This document shows, piece by piece, positions 1-5,870 of a DNA stretch of 9,885 nt (within the stretch, counting starts at the first letter, position 1; the number at the start of each line of letters is the position of its first letter). The stretch spans positions 1-9,885 of the forward strand of contig CAJCJE010000235.1 in assembly GCA_903970565.1 (NCBI GenBank). Reading direction: 5' to 3'. A program made the translations under genes and the position numbers. The DNA comes from Candidatus Melainabacteria bacterium (GTDB taxonomy: Bacteria > Actinomycetota > Actinomycetes > Mycobacteriales > Pseudonocardiaceae). The notes beneath the pieces were generated by a model that did no database searches, was not told the origin of the DNA, and was given only the letters and a program-made list of their open reading frames with translations.

Positions 1-1809
1 CTCGTTGGTTTCGGCGAGCACCCGGCGCGCCTTGGGCAGGGCGACGCGCAGGATGAACTGCTCGAAGATCGCCGGCTTGCCCCAGAACGCCTCGATCCCG
101 GATACGTCCTGGCTGGCCAACACGAGGTGAATACCCTGCGACCGGCCGCGACGCGCGATGTCCTCCAACAGCACGACCGCCTGGGAGGCAACGTTGTCGC
201 GCTCGGCGAACAGGTACTGGAACTCGTCGATCACCGCGACCATCCTCGGCCAGCGGCCGTTCGGGTCCTCGGCGCGCAGTTCCTCCAGTTTGGTGACCTC
301 GTGGCGTTTGGCCGCGTCCGCGCGGCGCCGCATCTCGTCGGCGAGAAACCGCAGCATGGCGACGCCGAACTCGCGGTCGGCGTTGACGTTCACCCCGACC
401 AGGCGCGCGTGCGGCAGCCAGCTCTTGTCCCGTCGGCCGGGAGTGAACTGGGCGAAGGACACCCCCTCCTTGAAGTCCAGCAGATAGAACTCCAGTTCGT
501 CGGGGGAGTAGCGGGCGGCGAGGCTGCCCAGCAGCGCGTAGAGGAAGTTCGTCTTGCCGGACCCGCTCGGGCCGCCGATCAGCGCGTGCGGCGAGGAGTC
601 GCCGAGGACGACGTCCATCGGCGTGCCGTCGTGGTAGCCGACGGGCGCGACCAGGCCAGGCGCGGATCGCGAGGACCACAGTTCGTGCGGCAGCAGGTCG
701 GCGAAGGTGCACAGCCGGGCCCGGCGCGCCTCCAACTCCTCGGCGATGGCCGCGCACGCGCTGGGCACCTCGACCCTGGGCAGCGCCGGATCGGCGGTGA
801 AGGTCGCGTTCGGGCCGGTCATCGAGGTGTGCCCGGTGTGCTCACCGGTGAAGGTGACCGTCTCCATCGGACTGTTCACCGTCACCGGCAGGTCCACCAC
901 GATCAACTGCACGCCACAGGCGAGCCCGTTGCGCGCCACCCGCTGTAATTGCTGCTGCTGCTCGTCCTTGAGCGGGAAGCGGTTGCCGAACAGCACCGCG
1001 ATCCGCCACGGCTCGGTGCGCCGGCCCGCCCCACCGCTGATCGCGCTGACCGAGGTGTGCCCGCCGGCCAGGACCCCGGTGTGCACGCGACGAATGTGTT
1101 CGGAGAGTTCCTCCAGCAGTTCCTGCGGCCGGGCCGGATCGTGCACGGTCAGCAGCCCGGCCCTGGTCAGCGGATACAGGCCGGGCAGCGAGCCGGTGAG
1201 CTGGCCGGTGTCCCAGACGTGCACGTGCACCAGGCCGGGCAGGAAGTAGCTCAACACCCGCAGCAGCAAGGTCTCCACCAGCGCCTCCGCGCTGGCCCGC
1301 GACTTCGGGTTGGACGAGATCTGTAGATGCGCGGAGTCCAGCAGCGGCACCGCGACCGGGAACGGCGCCGCCTCCGGCGCGCTGTCGGAGATCGCGGTGC
1401 CGATCCGCCACAGGCCCGGCAGCACCCCGGTGCCGTCCTCCTCGCCGACCTGGCCCAGCCAGTCCGCGCCGGCCGCGCCCGAGGTTCCCGGTGCGCTCTC
1501 GGCCACGATCGCGGCCAGCGAGGGAGGGCCGGTGGCCATCCACTCGGCGAAGTGCCGTCGCCGGTCGGCCTCCGCGCGCTGGATGACCTCGGCCATCAGC
1601 GGATTGCGCAGCGCCACCGTGAAGTTCGGATCACCGAGCGCCCGGTCGATACCGTCGGTGCGCACCCACAGCTCGACCATCGCTCTGGCGTGTGCCTCGC
1701 TGGCTCGATCGTGCTCCCTGGCGGTCACGCCCAGTGCTCGGCCGACCGCGCTCCGGAACTCCTCGAGCGCCGCCTCGATCCGGTTGCGGCGCTCGGTGCG
1801 CTTGTTCAC
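1..1809 (-). CDS. FtsK/SpoIIIE-type ATPase, soluble, tandem ATPase modules (C-terminus cut by window edge)
   Basis: A GTG start at 1809 opens a frame that stays open for 603 codons to the left edge, so the C-terminus is missing. The start is fixed by a strong AAGGAGG Shine-Dalgarno 5 nt upstream. Residues 1-95 are charged and helical and contain no membrane segment. Residues about 150-310 resemble an FtsK/EccC-type ATPase module without a recognisable Walker A loop (around 160-185), so it is probably degenerate. Residues about 385-603 form an intact module: Walker A GGPSGSGKT at 412-420 (Lys419), Walker B VAVIDEF with Asp528-Glu529, and RRGRSQGIHLVLASQ at 553-567, a segment typical of FtsK/SpoIIIE motors. 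Such enzymes use ATP to move DNA, or protein in EccC of type VII secretion. It is the last visible gene of a same-strand cluster with two small helical proteins and a 338-residue protein. The absence of a membrane anchor argues against both cell-division FtsK and canonical EccC. The ATPase family call is firm; the substrate is unknown. Confidence 0.9.
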   Translation of the reverse strand, partial: MNKRTERRNRIEAALEEFRSAVGRALGVTAREHDRASEAHARAMVELWVRTDGIDRALGDPNFTVALRNPLMAEVIQRAEADRRRHFAEWMATGPPSLAAIVAESAPGTSGAAGADWLGQVGEEDGTGVLPGLWRIGTAISDSAPEAAPFPVAVPLLDSAHLQISSNPKSRASAEALVETLLLRVLSYFLPGLVHVHVWDTGQLTGSLPGLYPLTRAGLLTVHDPARPQELLEELSEHIRRVHTGVLAGGHTSVSAISGGAGRRTEPWRIAVLFGNRFPLKDEQQQQLQRVARNGLACGVQLIVVDLPVTVNSPMETVTFTGEHTGHTSMTGPNATFTADPALPRVEVPSACAAIAEELEARRARLCTFADLLPHELWSSRSAPGLVAPVGYHDGTPMDVVLGDSSPHALIGGPSGSGKTNFLYALLGSLAARYSPDELEFYLLDFKEGVSFAQFTPGRRDKSWLPHARLVGVNVNADREFGVAMLRFLADEMRRRADAAKRHEVTKLEELRAEDPNGRWPRMVAVIDEFQYLFAERDNVASQAVVLLEDIARRGRSQGIHLVLASQDVSGIEAFWGKPAIFEQFILRVALPKARRVLAETNE

Positions 1810-1814
1810 CGCGA

Positions 1815-1821
1815 CCTCCTT
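1815..1821 (-). promoter_or_regulatory. Shine-Dalgarno of the FtsK-type gene
   Basis: The minus strand reads AAGGAGG here, 5 nt before the GTG at 1809. It is a near-perfect anti-16S match and decides the start codon. Confidence 0.8.
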
Positions 1822-1830
1822 CTTACGGTC

Positions 1831-1880
1831 GTCGTGCGGTGTCGTGCGGGGTACTGCGGGTGTACTGCGGTGGTCGTGCC
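1831..1880. repeat. Five imperfect 10-11-nt tandem repeats in the leader of the FtsK-type gene
   Basis: On the plus strand, units begin at about 1831, 1841, 1851, 1862 and 1873. They are variants of GTCGTGCGGT and GTACTGCGGG. They lie in the 208-nt gap between the FtsK-type gene and the 82-residue gene, just upstream of the ribosome binding site. The remainder of the gap shows only a weak possible promoter. Confidence 0.6.
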
Positions 1881-1925
1881 GTGCTCGCCGCTACGCCGGG
1901 GCGTGTTCGGGCGTCACCTATCCCG

Positions 1926-1954
1926 GTATCCCATAGCGAGCGGGAATATGCCAA
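1926..1954 (-). promoter_or_regulatory. Possible promoter for the FtsK-type gene
   Basis: On the minus strand TTGGCA (1954-1949) is followed after 17-18 nt by GGATAC/GATACC (1931-1925). The -35 match is good and the -10 match is poor. It would allow the ATPase gene to be transcribed separately from the genes to its right. This is a low-confidence inference from hexamer matches only. Confidence 0.25.
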
Positions 1955-2017
1955 CTCCGCAGCACCCCGACGCTCGATTGCCCCGACGAGCGCGAGATCA
2001 ACTCCTCAGCCCATTAT

Positions 2018-2266
2018 CTACAGAGCCGCCGCGAACCGTTCGGTGGCCGTCATACTCCGGGCGAGTTGATCAAGGCAGACGGTCAGGGCATCGTTCGCGG
2101 CCAGCAGTTCCGGCGGGACCAGCGACGCCGAATGGTGTCGGCCGATCTCGACCAGCACGCCGCCGGCGTCGGCCAACCGCTGCCGCGCGATCCGCAGCAA
2201 CTGGTATCCCTCGCGCAGCGCGGCGTCGACCTCGGCCAACGCCGCGCCCAGTGCTTCGACCGACAC
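2018..2266 (-). CDS. Small helical protein, 82 aa, unknown function
   Basis: A GTG start at 2266 gives an 82-residue protein ending at a TAG at 2018-2020. No good Shine-Dalgarno lies just upstream, but no other start codon in this frame lies between it and the preceding gene. The protein is Ala/Leu-rich and predicted to form two long helices (about 2-42 and 52-80) joined by a short break near HHSASLVPP. It has no signal peptide, membrane segment or WXG motif. It starts 47 nt after the stop of the 86-residue gene and lines up with that protein at SVE near the start, GxLV at the end of helix 1, ARxxTA, and a final [FY]AAxL. The two are therefore probably paralogues. I do not recognise the family. 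The position between a paralogue and an FtsK-type ATPase suggests a partner or substrate of that ATPase, which is inference. Confidence 0.75.
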   Translation of the reverse strand: MSVEALGAALAEVDAALREGYQLLRIARQRLADAGGVLVEIGRHHSASLVPPELLAANDALTVCLDQLARSMTATERFAAAL

Positions 2267-2313
2267 GGCTACCGCGCCGCGCTCTGCTGCCGTGCCATCT
2301 CCCGGTCCACCGG

Positions 2314-2574
2314 CTACAGCCGAGCCGCGTAGCCCTCGGCGGTGGAGATCGCCGCCGTGACGTTCCTGGCGACCTCGGCAAGCGTCTGAACGGCATGGGC
2401 GAGCAGCCCGTTCGCCTGCTCGGCATCTGACTGGGCGCTGCCCTGCGTCGCGTTGACCAGCGCACCCTGCGCCTGCTCGATCGCCTGCCCGGCCTGTTGC
2501 AGTGCGGCGATGCTCTCGGAGGCCTTCTGGTTGGCCAACTGGATTCCGGCTCGAACTTCTTCGACGCTAGCCAT
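2314..2574 (-). CDS. Small helical protein, 86 aa, unknown function
   Basis: The ATG at 2574 is preceded by GGAGGAA about 10 nt upstream and gives MASVEEVRAG..., a soluble, acidic, Ala/Gln-rich protein of 86 residues ending at a TAG at 2314. Helices are expected at about 3-44 and 50-82, separated by a Gly/Ser/Gln turn (TQGSAQSD, 43-50), a helical-hairpin shape similar in size to ESX/WXG100 proteins but without Trp-x-Gly. The frame stays open upstream to 2799, but that extension has an unconvincing composition (Arg/Ser/Pro-rich) and no better ribosome site, so I use the internal ATG. It resembles small conserved actinobacterial proteins of the 'VEEVRAGI...EGYAARL' type that I have a vague memory of but cannot name. 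It pairs with the adjacent 82-residue paralogue. Confidence 0.82.
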   Translation of the reverse strand: MASVEEVRAGIQLANQKASESIAALQQAGQAIEQAQGALVNATQGSAQSDAEQANGLLAHAVQTLAEVARNVTAAISTAEGYAARL

Positions 2575-2622
2575 CTGCGCGGCGTTCCTCCGGTCGGTAC
2601 TGCGGTTGCGCGGTGAGTCGGT

Positions 2623-2662
2623 TGATCGTTTCCAGCCGCTGACCGACCGTTGCGAACGATCA
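2623..2662. repeat. 8-bp perfect inverted repeat with 24-nt spacer
   Basis: TGATCGTT (2623-2630) and AACGATCA (2655-2662) are perfect inverted copies with centres about 32 bp apart, roughly three helical turns. They lie 50-90 nt upstream of the 86-residue gene. They could form an operator pair or, in RNA, a leader hairpin. Confidence 0.5.
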
Positions 2663-2735
2663 TCGGCCTCGTGATCGAAATCTAGTGGGCCGATCGGACC
2701 AGCGCTCGCGAGAACGCCCTGGCTGGTGGGGTTTC

Positions 2736-2748
2736 CACCGGTCCGGTG
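2736..2748. repeat. 13-bp dyad in the upstream region of the 86-residue gene
   Basis: CACCGG-T-CCGGTG is a perfect 6-bp dyad around one base, inside the 274-nt gap between the 338-residue gene and the 86-residue gene. In GC-rich DNA it may be chance; its form would suit a dimeric repressor site. Confidence 0.35.
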
Positions 2749-2781
2749 ACGGGCGAGCGGGATTGGTAGCGGGCTGTGGCC

Positions 2782-2809
2782 GATATCGACCGCTTTCACC
2801 CGATTTCAA
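2782..2809 (-). promoter_or_regulatory. Possible promoter for the two small helical genes
   Basis: On the minus strand TTGAAA (2809-2804, 5 of 6 to the -35 consensus) is followed after 16 nt by GATATC (2787-2782). It would give a leader of about 200 nt before the ATG at 2574, containing the dyads at 2736-2748 and 2623-2662. The -10 match is weak. Confidence 0.3.
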
Positions 2810-2813
2810 CTCC

Positions 2814-2833
2814 GAGACCTGCGCACCGGTCTC
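2814..2833 (-). terminator. Hairpin just downstream of the 338-residue gene
   Basis: GAGACC (2814-2819) and GGTCTC (2828-2833) form a perfect 6-bp stem with an 8-nt loop, about 15 nt past the stop of the minus-strand gene at 2849. There is no U-tract in the minus-strand transcript, as is common for actinobacterial terminators; the U-run is on the plus-strand side. With the promoter-like motif immediately after it, this suggests the 338-residue gene may be a separate transcription unit. Confidence 0.4.
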
Positions 2834-2848
2834 TTTGTCGATAAATCG

Positions 2849-3865
2849 TTAAGTATCCTGATTAGCTGTTCGCTGGTCCGGTCGATGACCGGGCTTGGCC
2901 GGGCCGGGGCCGCAGGACAGTTGCAGCCCGGTGATCCCGGACTCCGGCGCGGGATCGGCCGTCCAGTTGGTGATCGCGGTCTCGCCCTCCCAGCGCAGCG
3001 GCGACCAGCCGGCCCGGTCCAACGCCGACACCGCGGTCAACACGGTCTGCGGGGGAGAGGACGATGCCGGGCCGAGGTCGATGTGCACGCTCAGCACGCC
3101 ATCGCGCTCGGTGACCCCGGTCAGCGTCGCGGCGCCGGAGATCCGACTGGCCACCGCTCTTGCCTGCCATTCCGCGCCCGCCTCGCGCACCGTCGCCACG
3201 TCGACCCGCAGCATCAGCCGGCAGTTCTGGTCCGTGCCGCGCGCGTCCTCCGGCGGAATCCAGCGCTGCGCCGTCGCCTGCTCGGAGGTCGCCATCGGGT
3301 CGGTCACCGGGATGGTCACCGGGATGGTCACCGGGATGGTCGCTGGTTCGGCTTGGCCTGGTTGCGGTTGTGGCGGCGCCGGTTTCCGGTCGCCCTCGAC
3401 GCCGAACTCGGACGCGACCGTGTCGGTGGGGCTTCGCCGTTCGCGGTCGGTGGCCACCGGTGGCTGCGGCGTGCGCATTCGATAGGGGTCACTGCCGCAC
3501 CAGGCCTCGATGAGCAGGCGCTCCGCCCCCGGCACCAGTTCGCCGAGCGCCTCCGGATCGTCGAGCACGGTCCAGGCGGTCGGTGGTTCGCAGGAAACCC
3601 TGGGCAGGACCAGCGCCGGGCCCAGGGCTCGGACGAAGCGGCGGACGGCGCGGGCCAGCGGCGCGCCCATGTTGTGCGTGGCCCGCTCGTCGGTCGGCAC
3701 GCTGATCGTTACCGCCCAGCAGTCCGGCTCCTCGGCCGAACAGTCGGTCGACTCGATGATCTGGCCCTCGACGTGCCAACACAGCTCGCCGCACGCCTCG
3801 CGGGCCCCCGCCTCGTCCTCGGCGGCGACCACCACCGTCACAAGGAGCTCAATGCTCTCGTCCAT
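2849..3865 (-). CDS. Hypothetical protein, 338 aa, two similar alpha/beta halves joined by a TIPV-repeat linker
   Basis: The ATG at 3865 gives a 338-residue cytosolic protein; GGAGG lies upstream but at a long spacing of about 14 nt. I do not recognise a family. Residues about 5-103 and 214-305 have the same apparent order of elements: a strand (LLVTVVVA / LMLRVDVA), a long helix, a strand (WAVTISVP / VLSVHIDL), a helix, then a strand ending TAWTVLDDP or TAITNWTADP. This suggests a duplicated ferredoxin- or ACT-like domain, which is inference from pattern alone. The linker (about 130-212) is Pro/Gln/Thr-rich and contains TIPVTIPVTIPVTDP, encoded by three exact 12-nt repeats. The first half carries several Cys (25, 29, 41, 49, 92) without a clear metal motif. 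It is transcribed toward the small helical genes and the FtsK-type ATPase, so it may belong to the same system. No signal peptide or membrane segment is seen. Confidence 0.85.
   Translation of the reverse strand: MDESIELLVTVVVAAEDEAGAREACGELCWHVEGQIIESTDCSAEEPDCWAVTISVPTDERATHNMGAPLARAVRRFVRALGPALVLPRVSCEPPTAWTVLDDPEALGELVPGAERLLIEAWCGSDPYRMRTPQPPVATDRERRSPTDTVASEFGVEGDRKPAPPQPQPGQAEPATIPVTIPVTIPVTDPMATSEQATAQRWIPPEDARGTDQNCRLMLRVDVATVREAGAEWQARAVASRISGAATLTGVTERDGVLSVHIDLGPASSSPPQTVLTAVSALDRAGWSPLRWEGETAITNWTADPAPESGITGLQLSCGPGPAKPGHRPDQRTANQDT
3302..3337. repeat. Three perfect 12-nt tandem repeats inside the 338-residue gene
   Basis: GGTCACCGGGAT occurs at 3302-3313, 3314-3325 and 3326-3337 without a mismatch. 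Being a multiple of three, the array adds TIPV units to the linker without breaking the frame. It is a candidate site of length variation between strains. Confidence 0.9.
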
Positions 3866-3976
3866 CGTGGCTGGATTGTCCTCCTGCCGCGCGCCGTGGC
3901 CGTGCCCGGTACACGGATCAGGAGTCGTCCGGACCCCGTTCGCGGCAACCGTCCTGGCCAGGGGAAGATCGGCACA

Positions 3977-4000
3977 TCGTCGGTTAGGTCACGCCGACGA
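3977..4000. promoter_or_regulatory. 7-bp perfect dyad upstream of the SDR gene, operator-like
   Basis: TCGTCGG (3977-3983) and CCGACGA (3994-4000) are perfect inverted arms around a 10-nt spacer, 30 nt before the SDR start and within the 165-nt divergent region shared with the 338-residue gene. The form fits a dimeric TetR- or MarR-type operator, or a hairpin in the SDR leader. No regulator gene is adjacent. Confidence 0.45.
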
Positions 4001-4030
4001 CCGGTAGCGGCGCACGGTGGAAGGAACGCG

Positions 4031-4774
4031 ATGGATCTCGGTCTCGCCGATCGGGTTTACCTGGTCACCGGGGGCAGCAAGGGTTTGGGGTTCGCCACCG
4101 CGGCGGCGTTGGTCGCCGACGGAGCGCGGGTGGTGCTGTCCTCCCGCTCGCAGGAGAACGTGGACGCCGCCGTCGCCGAACTCGGTCCCCAGGCCGTCGG
4201 TGTGGTCGGCGACAACGCCGACGCCGGCCTCGCCGAGCGGATGGTCGCCGCCGCGACCTCGCGATTCGAGCGGATCGACGGGATGCTGGTCAGCGTGGGC
4301 GGCCCGCCTCCCGGTGGCGTGCTCGACACCAGCGAACAAGCCTGGCAGGACGCCTTTTCCTCGGTCTTCGTCGGCACCCTGCGGCTGGTCAGGAGGGTTG
4401 CGGAGGAGCTTGGCGACGGTGGCGCGATCGGTCTCGTACTGTCCACCTCGGTGCGTGAGCCACTGCCGAACCTGGCCATCTCCAACGGTCTGCGACCCGG
4501 CCTCGCCATGATCGGCAAGACCCTGGCCGATGAGGTCGGCCCGCGCGGTATCCGGGTGGTCAGCCTGCTGCCGGGGGTCATCAGCACGGCGCGCAGTGTT
4601 GCGCTGTTCGCCGGCCCGGAGGCGATGGCCAAGCGGACGGCCGGCATCGCGCTGCGGCGCGTCGGCACCCCGGAGGAGTTCGGTCGGGTCGCCGCCTTCA
4701 TCCTGTCGCCGGCCGCCTCCTACCTGACCGGCTGCGTGGTCGCCGTCGACGGCGGCGCGCTGAAAGCCCTCTGA
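4031..4774 (+). CDS. Atypical short-chain dehydrogenase/reductase (SDR), 247 aa, without YxxxK
   Basis: The ATG at 4031 has GGAAGGAA just upstream and gives a 247-residue protein, normal SDR length. The Rossmann nucleotide-binding motif TGGSKGLG is at 13-20 and an Arg follows beta-2 (SSRS, 37-40), favouring NADP(H). The usual NNAG is replaced by VSVGGPPPGG (87-96). Ser138/Ser140 lies near the classical Ser position, but where YxxxK is expected the sequence reads AISNGLRPGL, so Tyr is Ile150 and Lys is Leu154. The rest of the fold is intact: PG at 181-182, the GTPEEFGRVAAFILSP segment and the C-terminal DGG. Divergent SDRs with an SNxLRxG segment in this place are, as I recall, a recurring bacterial subgroup, so this is probably a conserved variant rather than a broken gene. 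It may bind a nucleotide without classical ketoreductase chemistry. The frame is open far upstream (to 2885), but that stretch is antisense to the 338-residue gene. It stands alone on the plus strand. Confidence 0.93.
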   Translation: MDLGLADRVYLVTGGSKGLGFATAAALVADGARVVLSSRSQENVDAAVAELGPQAVGVVGDNADAGLAERMVAAATSRFERIDGMLVSVGGPPPGGVLDTSEQAWQDAFSSVFVGTLRLVRRVAEELGDGGAIGLVLSTSVREPLPNLAISNGLRPGLAMIGKTLADEVGPRGIRVVSLLPGVISTARSVALFAGPEAMAKRTAGIALRRVGTPEEFGRVAAFILSPAASYLTGCVVAVDGGALKAL

Positions 4775-4813
4775 CCACAACGTCAATCGGGAATCCTGAG
4801 GCTGCCACTTGTT

Positions 4814-4829
4814 GTCCATTGTGGACTTT
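4814..4829. terminator. Short hairpin between convergent genes
   Basis: GTCCA-TTG-TGGAC (4814-4826) is a perfect 5-bp stem followed by TTT, then GGTTT, on the plus strand, 40 nt past the SDR stop and in a locally AT-richer patch. It is a plausible weak terminator for the SDR gene in the 134-nt convergent gap. Confidence 0.4.
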
Positions 4830-4908
4830 GGTTTCAATGGTCGGGCGGGTGTGATGAACCTGGTCTCCAGACAGTAGGCGGCCGGAGGCTGGGTTGCTGA
4901 TCAGGGTG

Positions 4909-5724
4909 TCAGTGGCTGACCAGGACGGTGCGGTGGACGAAGTCGGTCAGGTCGGCGAGGACCTGGTCGGAGTTCGTCTCGTGGAAGACCTCGTGTCGCG
5001 CGCCGGGATAGATGATCTCCTCGAATCGTAGGCCGCGAATGCGGTCCATGCCGGTTCTGGTGTCCGCCATCGGCACCAGTTCGTCGTCCGCGCCGTGCAG
5101 CCACAGTGCCGGCAGTTCGTCGCCGAGCGGATGGTCGTAGTCGATGGTGTGCAGGAATTCGTCCAGTGCGTGCAGGGTCTGCCGGGCGAAGGGGCCGTGC
5201 CAGACGAGCGGGTCGGCGAGGTATGCCGCGCCGACGGCCGGGTCTCGCGAGAGGGTGGCCGGGTCGATCGGCTCGTCCGGGATCTCGTCGAGTTCCATCA
5301 GGTCCAACACCTGCCAGGTGCCCAGGACCGGGCCGGAGAGTACGAGCGCGGTCAGGTCGGCGGGGTAGCGCTGGGCGTACCGGGCCGCGATCATGCCACC
5401 CACCGAATGTCCGATGAGGACAGTTGGCAGACTGGGATTGGCCTGCCTGGCGTTGGTCAGCACGAGGTGCTCGTCGTCGACGACCGGCTCGAAATCGGTG
5501 ATCAGCACTCGTTCGCCGGCCGAGCGGCCGTGGCCGACGTGGTCGTGGCCGAACACGACCGCGCCCGCCGCGACCAGTGCGTCGGCGACCTGCTGGTAGC
5601 GGCCGAGGTGTTCGCCGTAGCCGTGCACGAGCACGGCCAGCCAGCTGGCGTCCGGGTTGGGCCAGGTGCGGCCGGCGAGCGGGCCGGCATGACCGGACAG
5701 CGTCCATTCCAGGGGTTCGACCAT
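4909..5724 (-). CDS. Alpha/beta hydrolase, monoacylglycerol-lipase-like (serine hydrolase)
   Basis: A 271-residue protein starting at ATG 5724; no strong Shine-Dalgarno is seen, but a stop codon lies close upstream and the family begins about here. The full alpha/beta-hydrolase layout is present: the oxyanion strand LVHGYGEH (32-39), the GHDHVGHGRS segment (59-68) typical of the Hydrolase_4/lysophospholipase group, the nucleophile elbow GHSVGG with Ser107, the acid in GADDELVP (Asp214 likely), and His244 in ARHEVFHE. Residues about 135-190 form the cap. The length and the RHEVFHE ending match monoglyceride lipases and PldB-like lysophospholipases, so it probably cleaves an acylglycerol or similar ester. 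There is no signal peptide, so it is cytosolic. It lies 146 nt downstream of the tandem cyclotransferase-like gene on the same strand and may be co-transcribed with it. The exact substrate is not determinable. Confidence 0.93.
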   Translation of the reverse strand: MVEPLEWTLSGHAGPLAGRTWPNPDASWLAVLVHGYGEHLGRYQQVADALVAAGAVVFGHDHVGHGRSAGERVLITDFEPVVDDEHLVLTNARQANPSLPTVLIGHSVGGMIAARYAQRYPADLTALVLSGPVLGTWQVLDLMELDEIPDEPIDPATLSRDPAVGAAYLADPLVWHGPFARQTLHALDEFLHTIDYDHPLGDELPALWLHGADDELVPMADTRTGMDRIRGLRFEEIIYPGARHEVFHETNSDQVLADLTDFVHRTVLVSH

Positions 5725-5805
5725 GCGCTCAGCTCAGCACAGCGAGTTCCCGGCCACCAGCCTCGGGGTCGGTCGGCGGGGCCGGTGAGCCTCGGTCGGC
5801 CGCCA

Positions 5806-5839
5806 GAGCGGGCGACGGGGCGGCGGGAGCGGGCGACGG
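5806..5839. repeat. 13-bp direct repeat, 21-bp period, in a C-rich intergenic leader
   Basis: GAGCGGGCGACGG occurs at 5806-5818 and again at 5827-5839. The transcribed (minus) strand RNA of 5770-5865 is rich in C and poor in A and U, between the cyclotransferase-like gene and the hydrolase. Such C-rich, G-poorer RNA can act as a Rho loading site; this is inference. Confidence 0.6.
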
Positions 5840-5870
5840 ACGCGGCGACCGGGCGGGCGGCGGTGGTGCC

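Noticed and set aside
1831..1880. CRISPR-like array
   Set aside because: The units are 10-11 nt, imperfect and directly adjacent without spacers, which is a simple tandem repeat.
127..1936. Several long plus-strand frames (127-948, 707-1249, 1310-1936, 1327-2430) and a minus-strand frame at 842-1543
   Set aside because: They overlap the FtsK-type gene in other frames, show Arg/Gly/Pro/Ala-rich composition and no recognisable motif, whereas the ATPase frame carries Walker A and B.
2018..2574. Canonical ESX/WXG100 pair
   Set aside because: Size and helical-hairpin shape fit, but neither protein has a Trp-x-Gly turn or a C-terminal YxxxD/E signal, so the name is not justified.
2314..2799. A longer 161-residue version of the 86-residue protein
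   Set aside because: The extra 75 residues are Arg/Ser/Pro-rich and unlike the helical protein, and the ATG at 2574 has a GGAGGAA ribosome site.
2885..4774. A 629-codon open frame on the plus strand ending in the SDR
   Set aside because: Only the part from 4031 matches the SDR family. The upstream stretch is antisense to the 338-residue gene and has the Arg/Gly-rich composition of a GC-driven shadow frame, and the ATG at 4031 has its own ribosome site.
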